From contig JBFLXB010000004.1 of assembly GCA_040757335.1 (NCBI GenBank), forward strand, positions 36,533 to 100,532: DNA of 64,000 bases, read 5' to 3'. The notes below the pieces were generated by a model. It ran no database searches. It was not told where the DNA came from and saw nothing but the letters and a program-made list of their open reading frames with translations. The translations under genes were made by a program, and so were the position numbers. The DNA is from Nitrospirota bacterium (GTDB taxonomy: Bacteria > Nitrospirota > Nitrospiria > 2-01-FULL-66-17). Shown here one piece after another: positions 57,851 to 64,000 of the stretch. Numbering within the stretch: position 1 is the first letter of the stretch; each line of letters starts with the position of its first letter.

Positions 57851-59152
57851 ATGAACATTTGTATGGTTGGAACGGGATACGTGGGACTGGTCACCGGAGC
57901 CTGCTTCGCCGAATTCGGTGTCAGCGTGATCTGTGTGGACGCCGACTCGGCGAAGGTGGACCGCTTGAGGCGGGGCGAGGTACCGATTTACGAGCCCGGA
58001 CTCTCGGAGTTGGTGCAAAAGGGCGTACGGGAAGGACGCCTCTCGTTTACGACCGATACCGCGGAGGCGGTCCGGCAATCGTTGGTCATTTTTATTGCGG
58101 TGGGGACGCCACCGCGCGGCGACGGATCAGCGGATCTGTCGGCGGTCGAAACCGTTGCGGAGACGATTGCGCGACACATGAACGGCTACAAGGTCATCGT
58201 GACCAAGAGCACGGTGCCGGTGGGCACCGGCGACCGGTTGCGCGCCATCATCGGGAAATCCCAGACCGAGCGGGTCAATTTCGACGTGGCGTCCAACCCC
58301 GAATTCCTGCGGGAAGGGGCTGCGATCGAGGATTTCATGCGGCCCAATCGGGTCGTGATCGGGGCCGAGAGCGATCACGCCGTCGCGATCCTGCGCGACC
58401 TCTACCGGCCCCTGTACCTCATCGAGACCCCGATCGTGATCACGGACATCGCGACCGCGGAGATGATCAAATACGCCTCGAACGCCTTCCTCGCGACCAA
58501 GGTGTCCTTCATCAACGAGATCGCCAACCTCTGTGAACGGGTGGGTGCGGACGTGCATCAGGTGGCTCGCGCCATGGGGTTGGATGGCCGGATCGGGTCG
58601 AAGTTTCTCCACCCGGGCCCTGGTTACGGCGGGTCCTGTTTTCCAAAAGACGTGGTCGCGCTGTTGGCGCTGGCCAAGCGGAACGAGTACGATTTCCACA
58701 TTCTGAGCGCGGTGGATGCCGCTAACCACCGCCACCGCGACCTGATGATTGCGAAAATCCAGCGCGCCGTTGGGAATCTCTCCGGAACCACGCTCGCGTG
58801 TCTGGGCCTCTCGTTCAAGCCGAATACCGACGATATCCGTGAGGCCCCGGCATTAACCATTCTTCCCGCGCTCCAGAAACTCGGGGCGTCGATCCGCGCG
58901 TACGACCCCGCCGCCATGGCGCACGCGCAGGCCGCGCTTCCCGGGGTCGCGCTGTGCGCCGATCCCTATGAAACGATGACGGGATGCGATGCCGTCATTC
59001 TGATGACCGAGTGGAATCAATTCCGGAATCTCGACCTCGAACGGGTGAAAACGCTCTTGCGGCGGCCGACGTTCATCGACCTTCGGAACGTCTATGATCC
59101 GCGCAGGATGAAGGAACTGGGCTTTACTTACGTGGGGGTGGGACGAGGCTGA
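57851..59152 (+). CDS. ugd: UDP-glucose 6-dehydrogenase
   Basis: This 433-aa enzyme oxidises UDP-glucose to UDP-glucuronate with two NAD+. Motifs are the N-terminal Rossmann MVGTGYVGLVTGACFAEFG, IFIAVGTPPRGDGSADLS, SNPEFLREGAAIEDFMRPNR, catalytic Cys in HPGPGYGGSCFPKD and LGLSFKPNTDDIREAPAL. It provides precursor for acidic surface polysaccharide and, with the 25.8-kb epimerase, perhaps UDP-GalA. It is monocistronic. Confidence 0.97.
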   Translation: MNICMVGTGYVGLVTGACFAEFGVSVICVDADSAKVDRLRRGEVPIYEPGLSELVQKGVREGRLSFTTDTAEAVRQSLVIFIAVGTPPRGDGSADLSAVETVAETIARHMNGYKVIVTKSTVPVGTGDRLRAIIGKSQTERVNFDVASNPEFLREGAAIEDFMRPNRVVIGAESDHAVAILRDLYRPLYLIETPIVITDIATAEMIKYASNAFLATKVSFINEIANLCERVGADVHQVARAMGLDGRIGSKFLHPGPGYGGSCFPKDVVALLALAKRNEYDFHILSAVDAANHRHRDLMIAKIQRAVGNLSGTTLACLGLSFKPNTDDIREAPALTILPALQKLGASIRAYDPAAMAHAQAALPGVALCADPYETMTGCDAVILMTEWNQFRNLDLERVKTLLRRPTFIDLRNVYDPRRMKELGFTYVGVGRG

Positions 59153-59215
59153 GCAATCGCTGTTTACCGATCGATCACTCGGGGAGCGCCACGGACGCTC
59201 TTGTTGACCCGTTGT

Positions 59216-59830
59216 TCAGCTTTTGGGTTTGACGTGGCAGCGCGAACAGTTCGAGATGGGGAAGGCTACACGCCCGTGGCACCGCCCGCAAAACTCCCCA
59301 TTCACGATCTTGACCATCGAAATCGGGTTGGCACCCTTCTTCATCACAAAGATGTCCGGGTGGCAATTCCCGCAATCGAGCCAATAGGTGTGAGGAAAGT
59401 GCGGGAACACCACGTTGGGCATGGCCCCCACCGCAGGGATGTCGATATCAAAGGCGAACGGCGGCACCGGCGGTTTGGTGGGATCCAATGATTCTCGAGG
59501 ACTGATCAGTTTGTCTTTGAACGCCTGAACCCAATCCACCGTGCCGCCCTGGTCTCTGGGAACATTTTTGAGGATCACCTCTGGGTTGCGGTTCTCCTTT
59601 GCAAACGGTGCTCCAGGGGTCGGCATCCCGGTGGGGTCTTCGAAATCATCGGCCAGCTGGGTCGGCAGCGGCGGAGACGGTGCGGCGGCCGGCGGAGGGG
59701 CTGGGGTCGCTGCTGTCTCAACGGTTGCTGCGGGCGCGGCGGTTCTTTTTGCAAAGGGGTTCGTGCATGCCACGAGGAGTGCACCCGTCACGACCACGAG
59801 CCCCAGCCCCTTGATCAGACGCCCGGTCAT
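59216..59830 (-). CDS. Triheme c7-like cytochrome lipoprotein (long type)
   Basis: 204 aa from ATG 59830. Lipobox VTGALLVACTN, a Pro/Ala-rich linker, DWVQAFKDKLISPRESLDP, then VVFPHFPHTYWLDCGNCHPDIFVMKKGAN, GEFCGRCHGRVAF and CSRCH give three hemes. It is highly similar in layout to the genes at 30689 and 31745. It follows the short-type cytochrome by 2 nt. Confidence 0.88.
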   Translation of the reverse strand: MTGRLIKGLGLVVVTGALLVACTNPFAKRTAAPAATVETAATPAPPPAAAPSPPLPTQLADDFEDPTGMPTPGAPFAKENRNPEVILKNVPRDQGGTVDWVQAFKDKLISPRESLDPTKPPVPPFAFDIDIPAVGAMPNVVFPHFPHTYWLDCGNCHPDIFVMKKGANPISMVKIVNGEFCGRCHGRVAFPISNCSRCHVKPKS

Positions 59831-59832
59831 CG

Positions 59833-60207
59833 CTAATTCACTCCATGGAGCGGGCCCGTGACCATCCCCGGCTTCCCGGAATGGCATCGGGCGCACACCA
59901 CCGGTTTCCACGCGGTCTCGCCGTTGTGGCATTTCCCGCAGAACTCGCCCTTGAACACGATTTTTTCCATATCGATATCGTTGGCCCCTGACTTCATCTG
60001 GAAAATGGCGGGGTGACACACCTTACACTTGAACTCGATGCGGTGAATCCAGTGCGGAAACACCACGGGCGGCATGCCGCGCTGCTCGGCCTTACTGTTG
60101 AGCACCATGTCGCCGTAATACCCCTGGACCGGTTTTCCGGCGAACAACCACACCGTGGCGCTGATCACCACCCCTGCCACGACTGCCAATCCCACTCTGC
60201 GCTTCAT
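59833..60207 (-). CDS. Triheme c7-like cytochrome, membrane-anchored (short type)
   Basis: 124 aa: signal/anchor helix LAVVAGVVISATVWLFAG, GYYGDMVLNSKAEQRGMPPVVFPHW, and heme sites CKVCH, CGKCH and CARCH. It is the counterpart of the 30307 gene, and the order short then long is the same in both loci. A TTGACA(18)TAACAT promoter with an internal palindrome lies about 100 nt upstream. Confidence 0.9.
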   Translation of the reverse strand: MKRRVGLAVVAGVVISATVWLFAGKPVQGYYGDMVLNSKAEQRGMPPVVFPHWIHRIEFKCKVCHPAIFQMKSGANDIDMEKIVFKGEFCGKCHNGETAWKPVVCARCHSGKPGMVTGPLHGVN

Positions 60208-60305
60208 CCGCCGCTCTCTGGCCTACGTGTCACGTCAGTCTTCGGGATGTCCCGCTCGCTCTTCGCCTGGCGAAACCACGTCGACGGAAGAAACGATGGA
60301 CGCGA

Positions 60306-60335
60306 ATGTTAGCCCAAGGTCTTGGGATTTGTCAA
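60306..60335 (-). promoter_or_regulatory. Cytochrome-pair promoter with palindromic operator
   Basis: Minus strand TTGACA (60335-60330), an 18-bp spacer and TAACAT (60311-60306). The spacer holds the palindrome CCCAAG-GT-CTTGGG (60313-60326), a likely repressor or activator site. Confidence 0.6.
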
Positions 60336-60369
60336 CACGCTGGTGTGGCGTATTGACGCCCTCCGTGCG

Positions 60370-61332
60370 TTACGGGCGGGGGGACAGCCCCGATCCAATC
60401 AGCCAGATATCCTGATTGCCTGATTTCGTGGAGGTATATGCGATCTGGGTGGCGTCTGGAGAAAACGCCGGAAGCGACGCGGTGGCCCCGTCACGGGTGA
60501 GCTGCCGGGACTGGCGGCCCTGGGGGTCCATCAGCCACAGTTCGTCCGTGCCGCTTTGGTTGGACACGAACGCGATCGTCGTGCCGTCGGGGCTGTAATC
60601 GCCGGCGATCTCGCTGCTGGGTCGCATGGTGAGCGCGCGGCCCCCGGCCCCGTCCACTCCAATGGTCCAGACGTCGGATGAGCCGAGGGTCGAAGCGGTG
60701 TAGAGCAGCCACCGGCTGTCGGGACTGAATCGGATCGGCGAAAACACCACCCGGTCTTCCGTGAGCACGCGGGGAAGCCCGGCCGGGAGTTCCATGATGA
60801 CGAGCCGATACTGGGGCGGCCGGTTCATGGGGAGGTCGAGATACGCGAGCCAGCGGCCATCCGGGGAGATGACCGGGGTGAATTCCTTGACTGACGGGCT
60901 TTCCGATACCAGTCGTCGCTCTTGCGAATCGTCCAGCGTCAGTACCCACAAGTCGGTCCATGCGCGGGTAGCGGAGCCCCGATCCGAGGCGACCGCGATC
61001 GATCGTCCGCCTGGCATCACGAAGGGGTTGGTGTACTGGAATTGTCCAAACGTGAGCGCGCGGGGTGTCGCAGATCTGAGCTCAAGCAGCCACAGGTTCC
61101 AGCCCCCTTGTTGATCCGACACGAATACGATCGATCGGCCGTCGGTAGTCCAGGCGGGCGCAAAGTCGTCCCCCCGCGCGAAGGTCAGTTGGCGCGGAGC
61201 GGAGGTGGAAGCCGGCAAGAGGGCGCCGGTCCCGGGAGCGGCGGCGCTGCAGCCGATGAGACCGGAGCTCACGGTCAGCGCAATCATGACGGCCGCCATC
61301 GCCGGTGCCGACACTCTGTAACCGCTCATCAC
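60370..61332 (-). CDS. TolB-like beta-propeller lipoprotein A
   Basis: This 320-aa protein has a lipobox (ALTVSSGLIGCSA) and five or six PD40/WD40-like repeats of the TolB type (FAPAWTTDGRSIVFVSDQQGGWNLWLLE, ISPDGRWLAYLD, YSPDGTTIAFVSNQSGTDELWLMDPQ). It lacks the TolB N-terminal domain, so it is a propeller only. It is downstream of a paralog in the same operon (6-nt gap). Confidence 0.87.
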   Translation of the reverse strand: MMSGYRVSAPAMAAVMIALTVSSGLIGCSAAAPGTGALLPASTSAPRQLTFARGDDFAPAWTTDGRSIVFVSDQQGGWNLWLLELRSATPRALTFGQFQYTNPFVMPGGRSIAVASDRGSATRAWTDLWVLTLDDSQERRLVSESPSVKEFTPVISPDGRWLAYLDLPMNRPPQYRLVIMELPAGLPRVLTEDRVVFSPIRFSPDSRWLLYTASTLGSSDVWTIGVDGAGGRALTMRPSSEIAGDYSPDGTTIAFVSNQSGTDELWLMDPQGRQSRQLTRDGATASLPAFSPDATQIAYTSTKSGNQDIWLIGSGLSPRP

Positions 61333-61338
61333 CGGCGG

Positions 61339-62307
61339 CTAACGCGCCAACGACAGAATGCCGATCTGACCAGTCCCGCCGGAGCCGACGTGTGTATAGG
61401 CGATTGCCCCGCCGTCGGGGCTCCACGCCAGCGTGAAGTATCCGATTGCGGCGTACAGGTGGCGGTCGACGCTATAGCGCGGTTCCCAGGCGCCGGAGAG
61501 GTTTCGCGTGAGGCGGACCTGGCGCGTGCCGTCGGGCTCCATGGCCCAGATATCGCGCCCACCGTTGCGCTCGGCGACAAACGCGATCTTGGTCCCATCC
61601 GGGTTGAATGCGGGGATCATCTCCCGTTCACCTTCGGTGGCGGTGAGCCGTCGGTACGGTCCCGCGCCGTTGACATCAATGGCATAGATGTCGCCGTCGC
61701 CCGTGCGCGTGGACGCGAACACCACGGTGTCCCCCGAGGGGTGGAACGCGGCGCCCCAATCACCGTTGCCGCCGGTCGTGAGTTTGCGCTGGTTCGCCCC
61801 GTCCGCGTCCATCACGTAAATGCTGTACTCGAAGTCGCGGTACGAGTCGAAGGCAATCCGCTGTCCGTCCGCGCTCCAGGTCGGAGCCAGATCATCCATA
61901 CGGTGCGTGGTCAACTGCCGCAATCCGGTGCCGTCGCGGTTGACCACCCAGATATCCCAGTTGCCGGATCGACGGGAAGCAAAGACCAGCTGTGTTCCGT
62001 CAGGGGAGAACGCGGGAAACCGATCCTCGCCTTGACCGGTCGTGAGCGCCTGTGGGTCGCCGCCGTCGACCGGCACCGTCCACAGATTCCACGATCCTGC
62101 GCGGTTGGACACGTAGGCGAGCGTTGTCCCGTCGGGGCTCCACGCGGGATTGAGGTTGTCGAACGCGTCGCTCGTGACCAGGCGACTTTCCTGGGCGGAG
62201 AAATCAAACTCAGGCGGGGGAGAGAGGCTGCAGCCAGCAACCGGCCAAGCGAGAGAAACGATCCCTACCCGGAGTGCCAGTGAGCGAACGAACGGACAAC
62301 CGATCAT
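61339..62307 (-). CDS. TolB-like beta-propeller lipoprotein B
   Basis: This 322-aa protein has a lipobox (VSLAWPVAGCSL) and about six PD40 repeats (LNPAWSPDGTTLAYVSNRAGSWNLWTV, FPAFSPDGTQLVFASRRSGNWDIWVV and others). It is the first gene of a two-paralog operon. The ATG lies 7 nt after a TACAGT -10 box, so leaderless translation is predicted. Its role is unknown; such propellers often bind peptides or surface ligands. Confidence 0.88.
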   Translation of the reverse strand: MIGCPFVRSLALRVGIVSLAWPVAGCSLSPPPEFDFSAQESRLVTSDAFDNLNPAWSPDGTTLAYVSNRAGSWNLWTVPVDGGDPQALTTGQGEDRFPAFSPDGTQLVFASRRSGNWDIWVVNRDGTGLRQLTTHRMDDLAPTWSADGQRIAFDSYRDFEYSIYVMDADGANQRKLTTGGNGDWGAAFHPSGDTVVFASTRTGDGDIYAIDVNGAGPYRRLTATEGEREMIPAFNPDGTKIAFVAERNGGRDIWAMEPDGTRQVRLTRNLSGAWEPRYSVDRHLYAAIGYFTLAWSPDGGAIAYTHVGSGGTGQIGILSLAR

Positions 62308-62314
62308 GCCGCGT

Positions 62315-62344
62315 ACTGTACTTAAGGCCGAGAGGCACTGTCAA
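62315..62344 (-). promoter_or_regulatory. Promoter of the TolB-like pair
   Basis: Minus strand TTGACA (62344-62339), an 18-bp spacer and TACAGT (62320-62315), 7 nt before the ATG. Confidence 0.6.
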
Positions 62345-62374
62345 GATAATGCCGGCAGATCAAGATAGTGCCGG
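62341..62374. repeat. Tandem 15-bp direct repeats between divergent promoters
   Basis: TCAAGATAATGCCGG (62341-62355) and TCAAGATAGTGCCGG (62360-62374) differ by one base and repeat every 19 bp, about two helical turns. They lie between the -35 boxes of the TolB-like and DUF3105 genes, a typical place for a shared regulator site. Confidence 0.55.
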
Positions 62375-62375
62375 A

Positions 62376-62404
62376 TTGACATGGTCCGGTGATCGCCGTA
62401 GGAT
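62376..62404 (+). promoter_or_regulatory. Promoter of the DUF3105 gene
   Basis: TTGACA (62376-62381), a 17-bp spacer and TAGGAT (62399-62404). The GTG at 62412 is 7 nt downstream. An in-frame ATG at 62403 lies inside the -10 box and cannot be the start if this promoter is right. Confidence 0.6.
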
Positions 62405-62411
62405 GGGTCGC

Positions 62412-62927
62412 GTGCAACGCTGGGGGATCGGGTGGGGTTTGGGAGTTGCGTGGCTGATGGTGGCCCCTGCCCTGGCAGTCGATTTTGAAGCAGGTCAAGC
62501 CATCCCGGCGCAAGGCAACACGCATCTGCAGTCACCGGGATCCCCGCACCCTCCGTACAACTCGATACCCCCGACGTCGGGCCCGCACGTCCCATGGCTG
62601 GCCCGTTGGGGCATGCACCGGATTCCGATCCCGTGGCAGGTTCAGGTCCACAATTTGGAGGATGGCGGGGTCATCATCCACTATCGTTGCGACGATCCTT
62701 GTCCGGACGTGGTGTCCGGCCTCGATCGGCTGGTGGCCAGCTATCCCACGCAGGTGATCGCGGCGCCCGAGCCCCGTCTGTCGTCCAAATTTGCACTCAC
62801 CGCATGGGGGCGGCTGGCGACGATGGATCATTGGGACGAGACCGCGATGCGTCGATTCATCGACGCGTACCGAGGGCAGGACCACCATCCTCCGCCAGCC
62901 CCTGCTGCCGGAACCCCGGGCCGCTAG
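62412..62927 (+). CDS. DUF3105 exported protein
   Basis: 171 aa from GTG 62412. A signal peptide (WGIGWGLGVAWLMVAPALAVD) precedes the DUF3105 pattern SPHPPYNSIPPTSGPHVP, VQVHNLEDGGVIIHYRC, APEPRLSSKFALTAWGRL and the C-terminal helix FIDAYRGQDHHPPP. The function of this family is unknown. It ends before a probable promoter for the repeat protein. Confidence 0.87.
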   Translation: MQRWGIGWGLGVAWLMVAPALAVDFEAGQAIPAQGNTHLQSPGSPHPPYNSIPPTSGPHVPWLARWGMHRIPIPWQVQVHNLEDGGVIIHYRCDDPCPDVVSGLDRLVASYPTQVIAAPEPRLSSKFALTAWGRLATMDHWDETAMRRFIDAYRGQDHHPPPAPAAGTPGR

Positions 62928-62936
62928 CGGCCCGGC

Positions 62937-62966
62937 TTGACTCGCTGGAAACCTCAGGGCTATAGT
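62937..62966 (+). promoter_or_regulatory. Promoter upstream of the tandem-repeat protein
   Basis: TTGACT (62937-62942), an 18-bp spacer and TATAGT (62961-62966). The next coding start is about 150 nt away, leaving a long leader in which I recognise no known riboswitch. Confidence 0.5.
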
Positions 62967-63119
62967 GGCCGCCAACCGCTGACTCCAGTGGGGTGGATCA
63001 ACGCGAAACCACGCGGAAAATCGGAATAAAACAGCCGTCCGTGCAGTTCTACGGCCAAGGGCGTCTTGCGTCGTGGTGAAGAACCGGTGCGTCCGATACG
63101 GACCGCTGAGAGAACGGGT

Positions 63120-64000
63120 GTGTTGACAGACATCTTCCGTTGCCTTCGATTGAACGGCGCCCACCTGCGCCTCGGCGGAGCACTCTCAGTTGCGGTGCTG
63201 TCTCTCGCGCTCTTCGCGTCCGTCGGCGGCGAGGCGTTTGCCCAGCCGGTCATCAGCGGGGTGTCCCCGACCCCAGTCACGTATGGGGTCACGCCGAGTA
63301 CGCAGATCAGCATCTCGGGAGCGAACTTCGTGCTCGGGGGAGGGATCGCGGTTCAGGGCGCTGATGGCACGTGGTACCTGGCGGGCGGCACCGTGCAGGG
63401 GATCACGGCTTCGGCAAATACGCCGTTTGTCTATGTGAACAGCGGGCTGTTGCGGTTCTGGTGGCTGAACACGTCGTTGCCGCCGGGCACGTACGACATC
63501 GTGGTGTCGAATCCGCCGGCCGCGGGGGGCCAAACCACGATCCTGCCCAACGCGTTCCAGGTGCTGGCGCCGACGCCGGCCCCCGCCGCCACGTCCCCGA
63601 ATTCGGTCACGTATGGGGTCAGTCCGAGCCAGCAGGTGAGCATCACCGGGTCGAACTTCGTGCTCGGGGCGGGGATTGCGATTGGAACTGACGGGGGAAC
63701 GTGGTATCTGAATGGCGGGACCGTACAAGGCAGCAATGCGTCGGCGAGTACCCCGTTTGTCTTCGTGAACAGCGGGCTGTTGCGGTTCTGGTGGCCCAAC
63801 AACTCGTTGCCGCCCGGCACGTACGACATCCTGGTGTATAACCCGGCGGCCGCGGGGGGACAAAGCACGATCCTGCCCAACGCGTTCCAGGTGCTGGCGC
63901 CGACGCCGGCCCCCGCCGCCACGTCCCCGAATTCGGTCACGTATGGGGTCAGTCCGAGCCAGCAGGTGAGCATCACCGGGTCGAACTTCGTGCTCGGGGC
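63120..64000 (+). CDS. Secreted tandem-repeat (IPT/TIG-like) protein, cut by right edge
   Basis: The frame is open from GTG 63120 to the window end (293 codons). A signal peptide (LSVAVLSLALFASVGGEAFA, cleaved before QP) is followed by 110-residue repeats. Each starts VTYGV[TS]PS, continues SI[ST]G[AS]NFVLG and GTWYL, contains NSGLLRFWW and PPGTYDI, and ends AFQVLAPTPAPAATSPN. This resembles IPT/TIG beta-sandwich modules. The repeats start at 63276, 63606 and 63936, exactly 330 bp apart. The C-terminus and total repeat number lie outside the window. Confidence 0.8.
   Translation, partial: MLTDIFRCLRLNGAHLRLGGALSVAVLSLALFASVGGEAFAQPVISGVSPTPVTYGVTPSTQISISGANFVLGGGIAVQGADGTWYLAGGTVQGITASANTPFVYVNSGLLRFWWLNTSLPPGTYDIVVSNPPAAGGQTTILPNAFQVLAPTPAPAATSPNSVTYGVSPSQQVSITGSNFVLGAGIAIGTDGGTWYLNGGTVQGSNASASTPFVFVNSGLLRFWWPNNSLPPGTYDILVYNPAAAGGQSTILPNAFQVLAPTPAPAATSPNSVTYGVSPSQQVSITGSNFVLG
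63276..64000 (+). repeat. 330-bp coding tandem repeats
   Basis: Units begin at 63276, 63606 and 63936. The segment 63536-63670 is identical to 63866-64000 (135 bp), while unit 1 is more diverged. The identity suggests recent duplication or gene conversion. Confidence 0.85.

Noticed and set aside
59184..59200. Terminator after ugd
   Set aside because: GAGCG/CGCTC followed by TTGTT is only a 5-bp stem; too weak to report as a feature.
62403..62405. In-frame ATG as start of the DUF3105 gene
   Set aside because: It falls inside the predicted -10 box TAGGAT; the GTG 7 nt after the box fits the recurrent leaderless pattern.
62967..63119. Possible riboswitch in the leader of the repeat protein
   Set aside because: I compared it with the c-di-GMP-I (GEMM) consensus from memory and found no match; only a 5-bp GTCCG/CGGAC hairpin is visible.
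1..64000. tRNA genes, CRISPR arrays and complete insertion sequences
   Set aside because: I looked for T-loop-like GTTCGAATC contexts, regularly spaced short repeats and transposase pairs with inverted ends; none were found. The RAYT is not flanked by insertion-sequence ends.

Overview
This window is GC-rich, densely packed DNA from a Gram-negative bacterium. The envelope evidence is a secretin, outer-membrane-type proteins, many lipobox lipoproteins and a hopanoid-pathway squalene synthase (hpnC). An LL-diaminopimelate aminotransferase, clusters of c7-like triheme cytochromes, TIGR04282/TIGR04283-type glycosyltransferases and two DUF3047 proteins would fit an uncultured Nitrospirota, NC10 or Desulfobacterota-like lineage. 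The sequence alone does not settle the taxon. I saw no tRNA, rRNA, CRISPR array, prophage or complete insertion sequence.

Layout. 0-8.6 kb: hpnC (cut by the left edge), purT, a SnoaL-like lipoprotein, truA, an Xre/RES toxin-antitoxin pair, two overlapping flavin-barrel (PPOX-like) genes, an NmrA-type reductase, a c-type cytochrome and a PH-domain membrane protein. 8.6-17 kb: an unusual membrane-anchored iron-alcohol-dehydrogenase fusion, a DUF3047 protein, a RAYT (REP-associated transposase), a LolA-like/beta-barrel/Ser-Thr kinase cluster and a DUF486 protein. 17-27.7 kb: a co-directional run of FAH-family hydrolase, dapL, folK, deoxynucleoside kinase and panC, then two paralogous Ig-like/FG-GAP lipoproteins. 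The second lipoprotein reads through into a UDP-glucuronate-epimerase-like gene, and a galE-like gene follows. 27.7-34.5 kb: an envelope and electron-transfer cluster of TPR-secretin, pseudopilin, triheme cytochrome, second triheme cytochrome, cupredoxin, third triheme cytochrome and a TPR membrane glycosyltransferase. 34.5-39.4 kb: modABC with a small HTH-Mop regulator, then queG and fdhE on the other strand. 39.5-47 kb: tldD-tldE, fabH and hemE-hemH-hemY. 47-55 kb: CBS, amidohydrolase, CDGSH, zinicin-type peptidase, DUF3047, priA, two glycosyltransferases, FmdB and comF. 55-64 kb: a TusA-like gene, a HAMP-GGDEF gene, rsmI, ugd, a second triheme cytochrome pair, two TolB-like propeller lipoproteins, a DUF3105 protein and a secreted protein of exact 330-bp tandem repeats that runs off the right edge.

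How the genes connect. ugd (UDP-glucose to UDP-glucuronate) and the 25.8-kb epimerase could supply UDP-galacturonate for surface glycans. modABC, fdhE and formate-using PurT point to molybdenum and formate metabolism. hemEHY supplies heme to an organism with at least six c-type cytochromes in this window alone. The cytochrome/secretin locus at 28-34 kb and the cytochrome pair at 59-60 kb look like related electron-transfer cassettes.

Regulation. A repeated feature is a strong sigma70-like promoter (TTGAC[AC], 17-18 bp, TAnnnT) whose -10 box lies only 6-9 nt before the start codon. This predicts many leaderless or near-leaderless mRNAs and was used to choose several starts. Other sites are a palindromic operator in the toxin-antitoxin promoter, another in a cytochrome promoter, a perfect 5'-UTR hairpin before the GGDEF gene and two copies of a 102-bp REP-like element.
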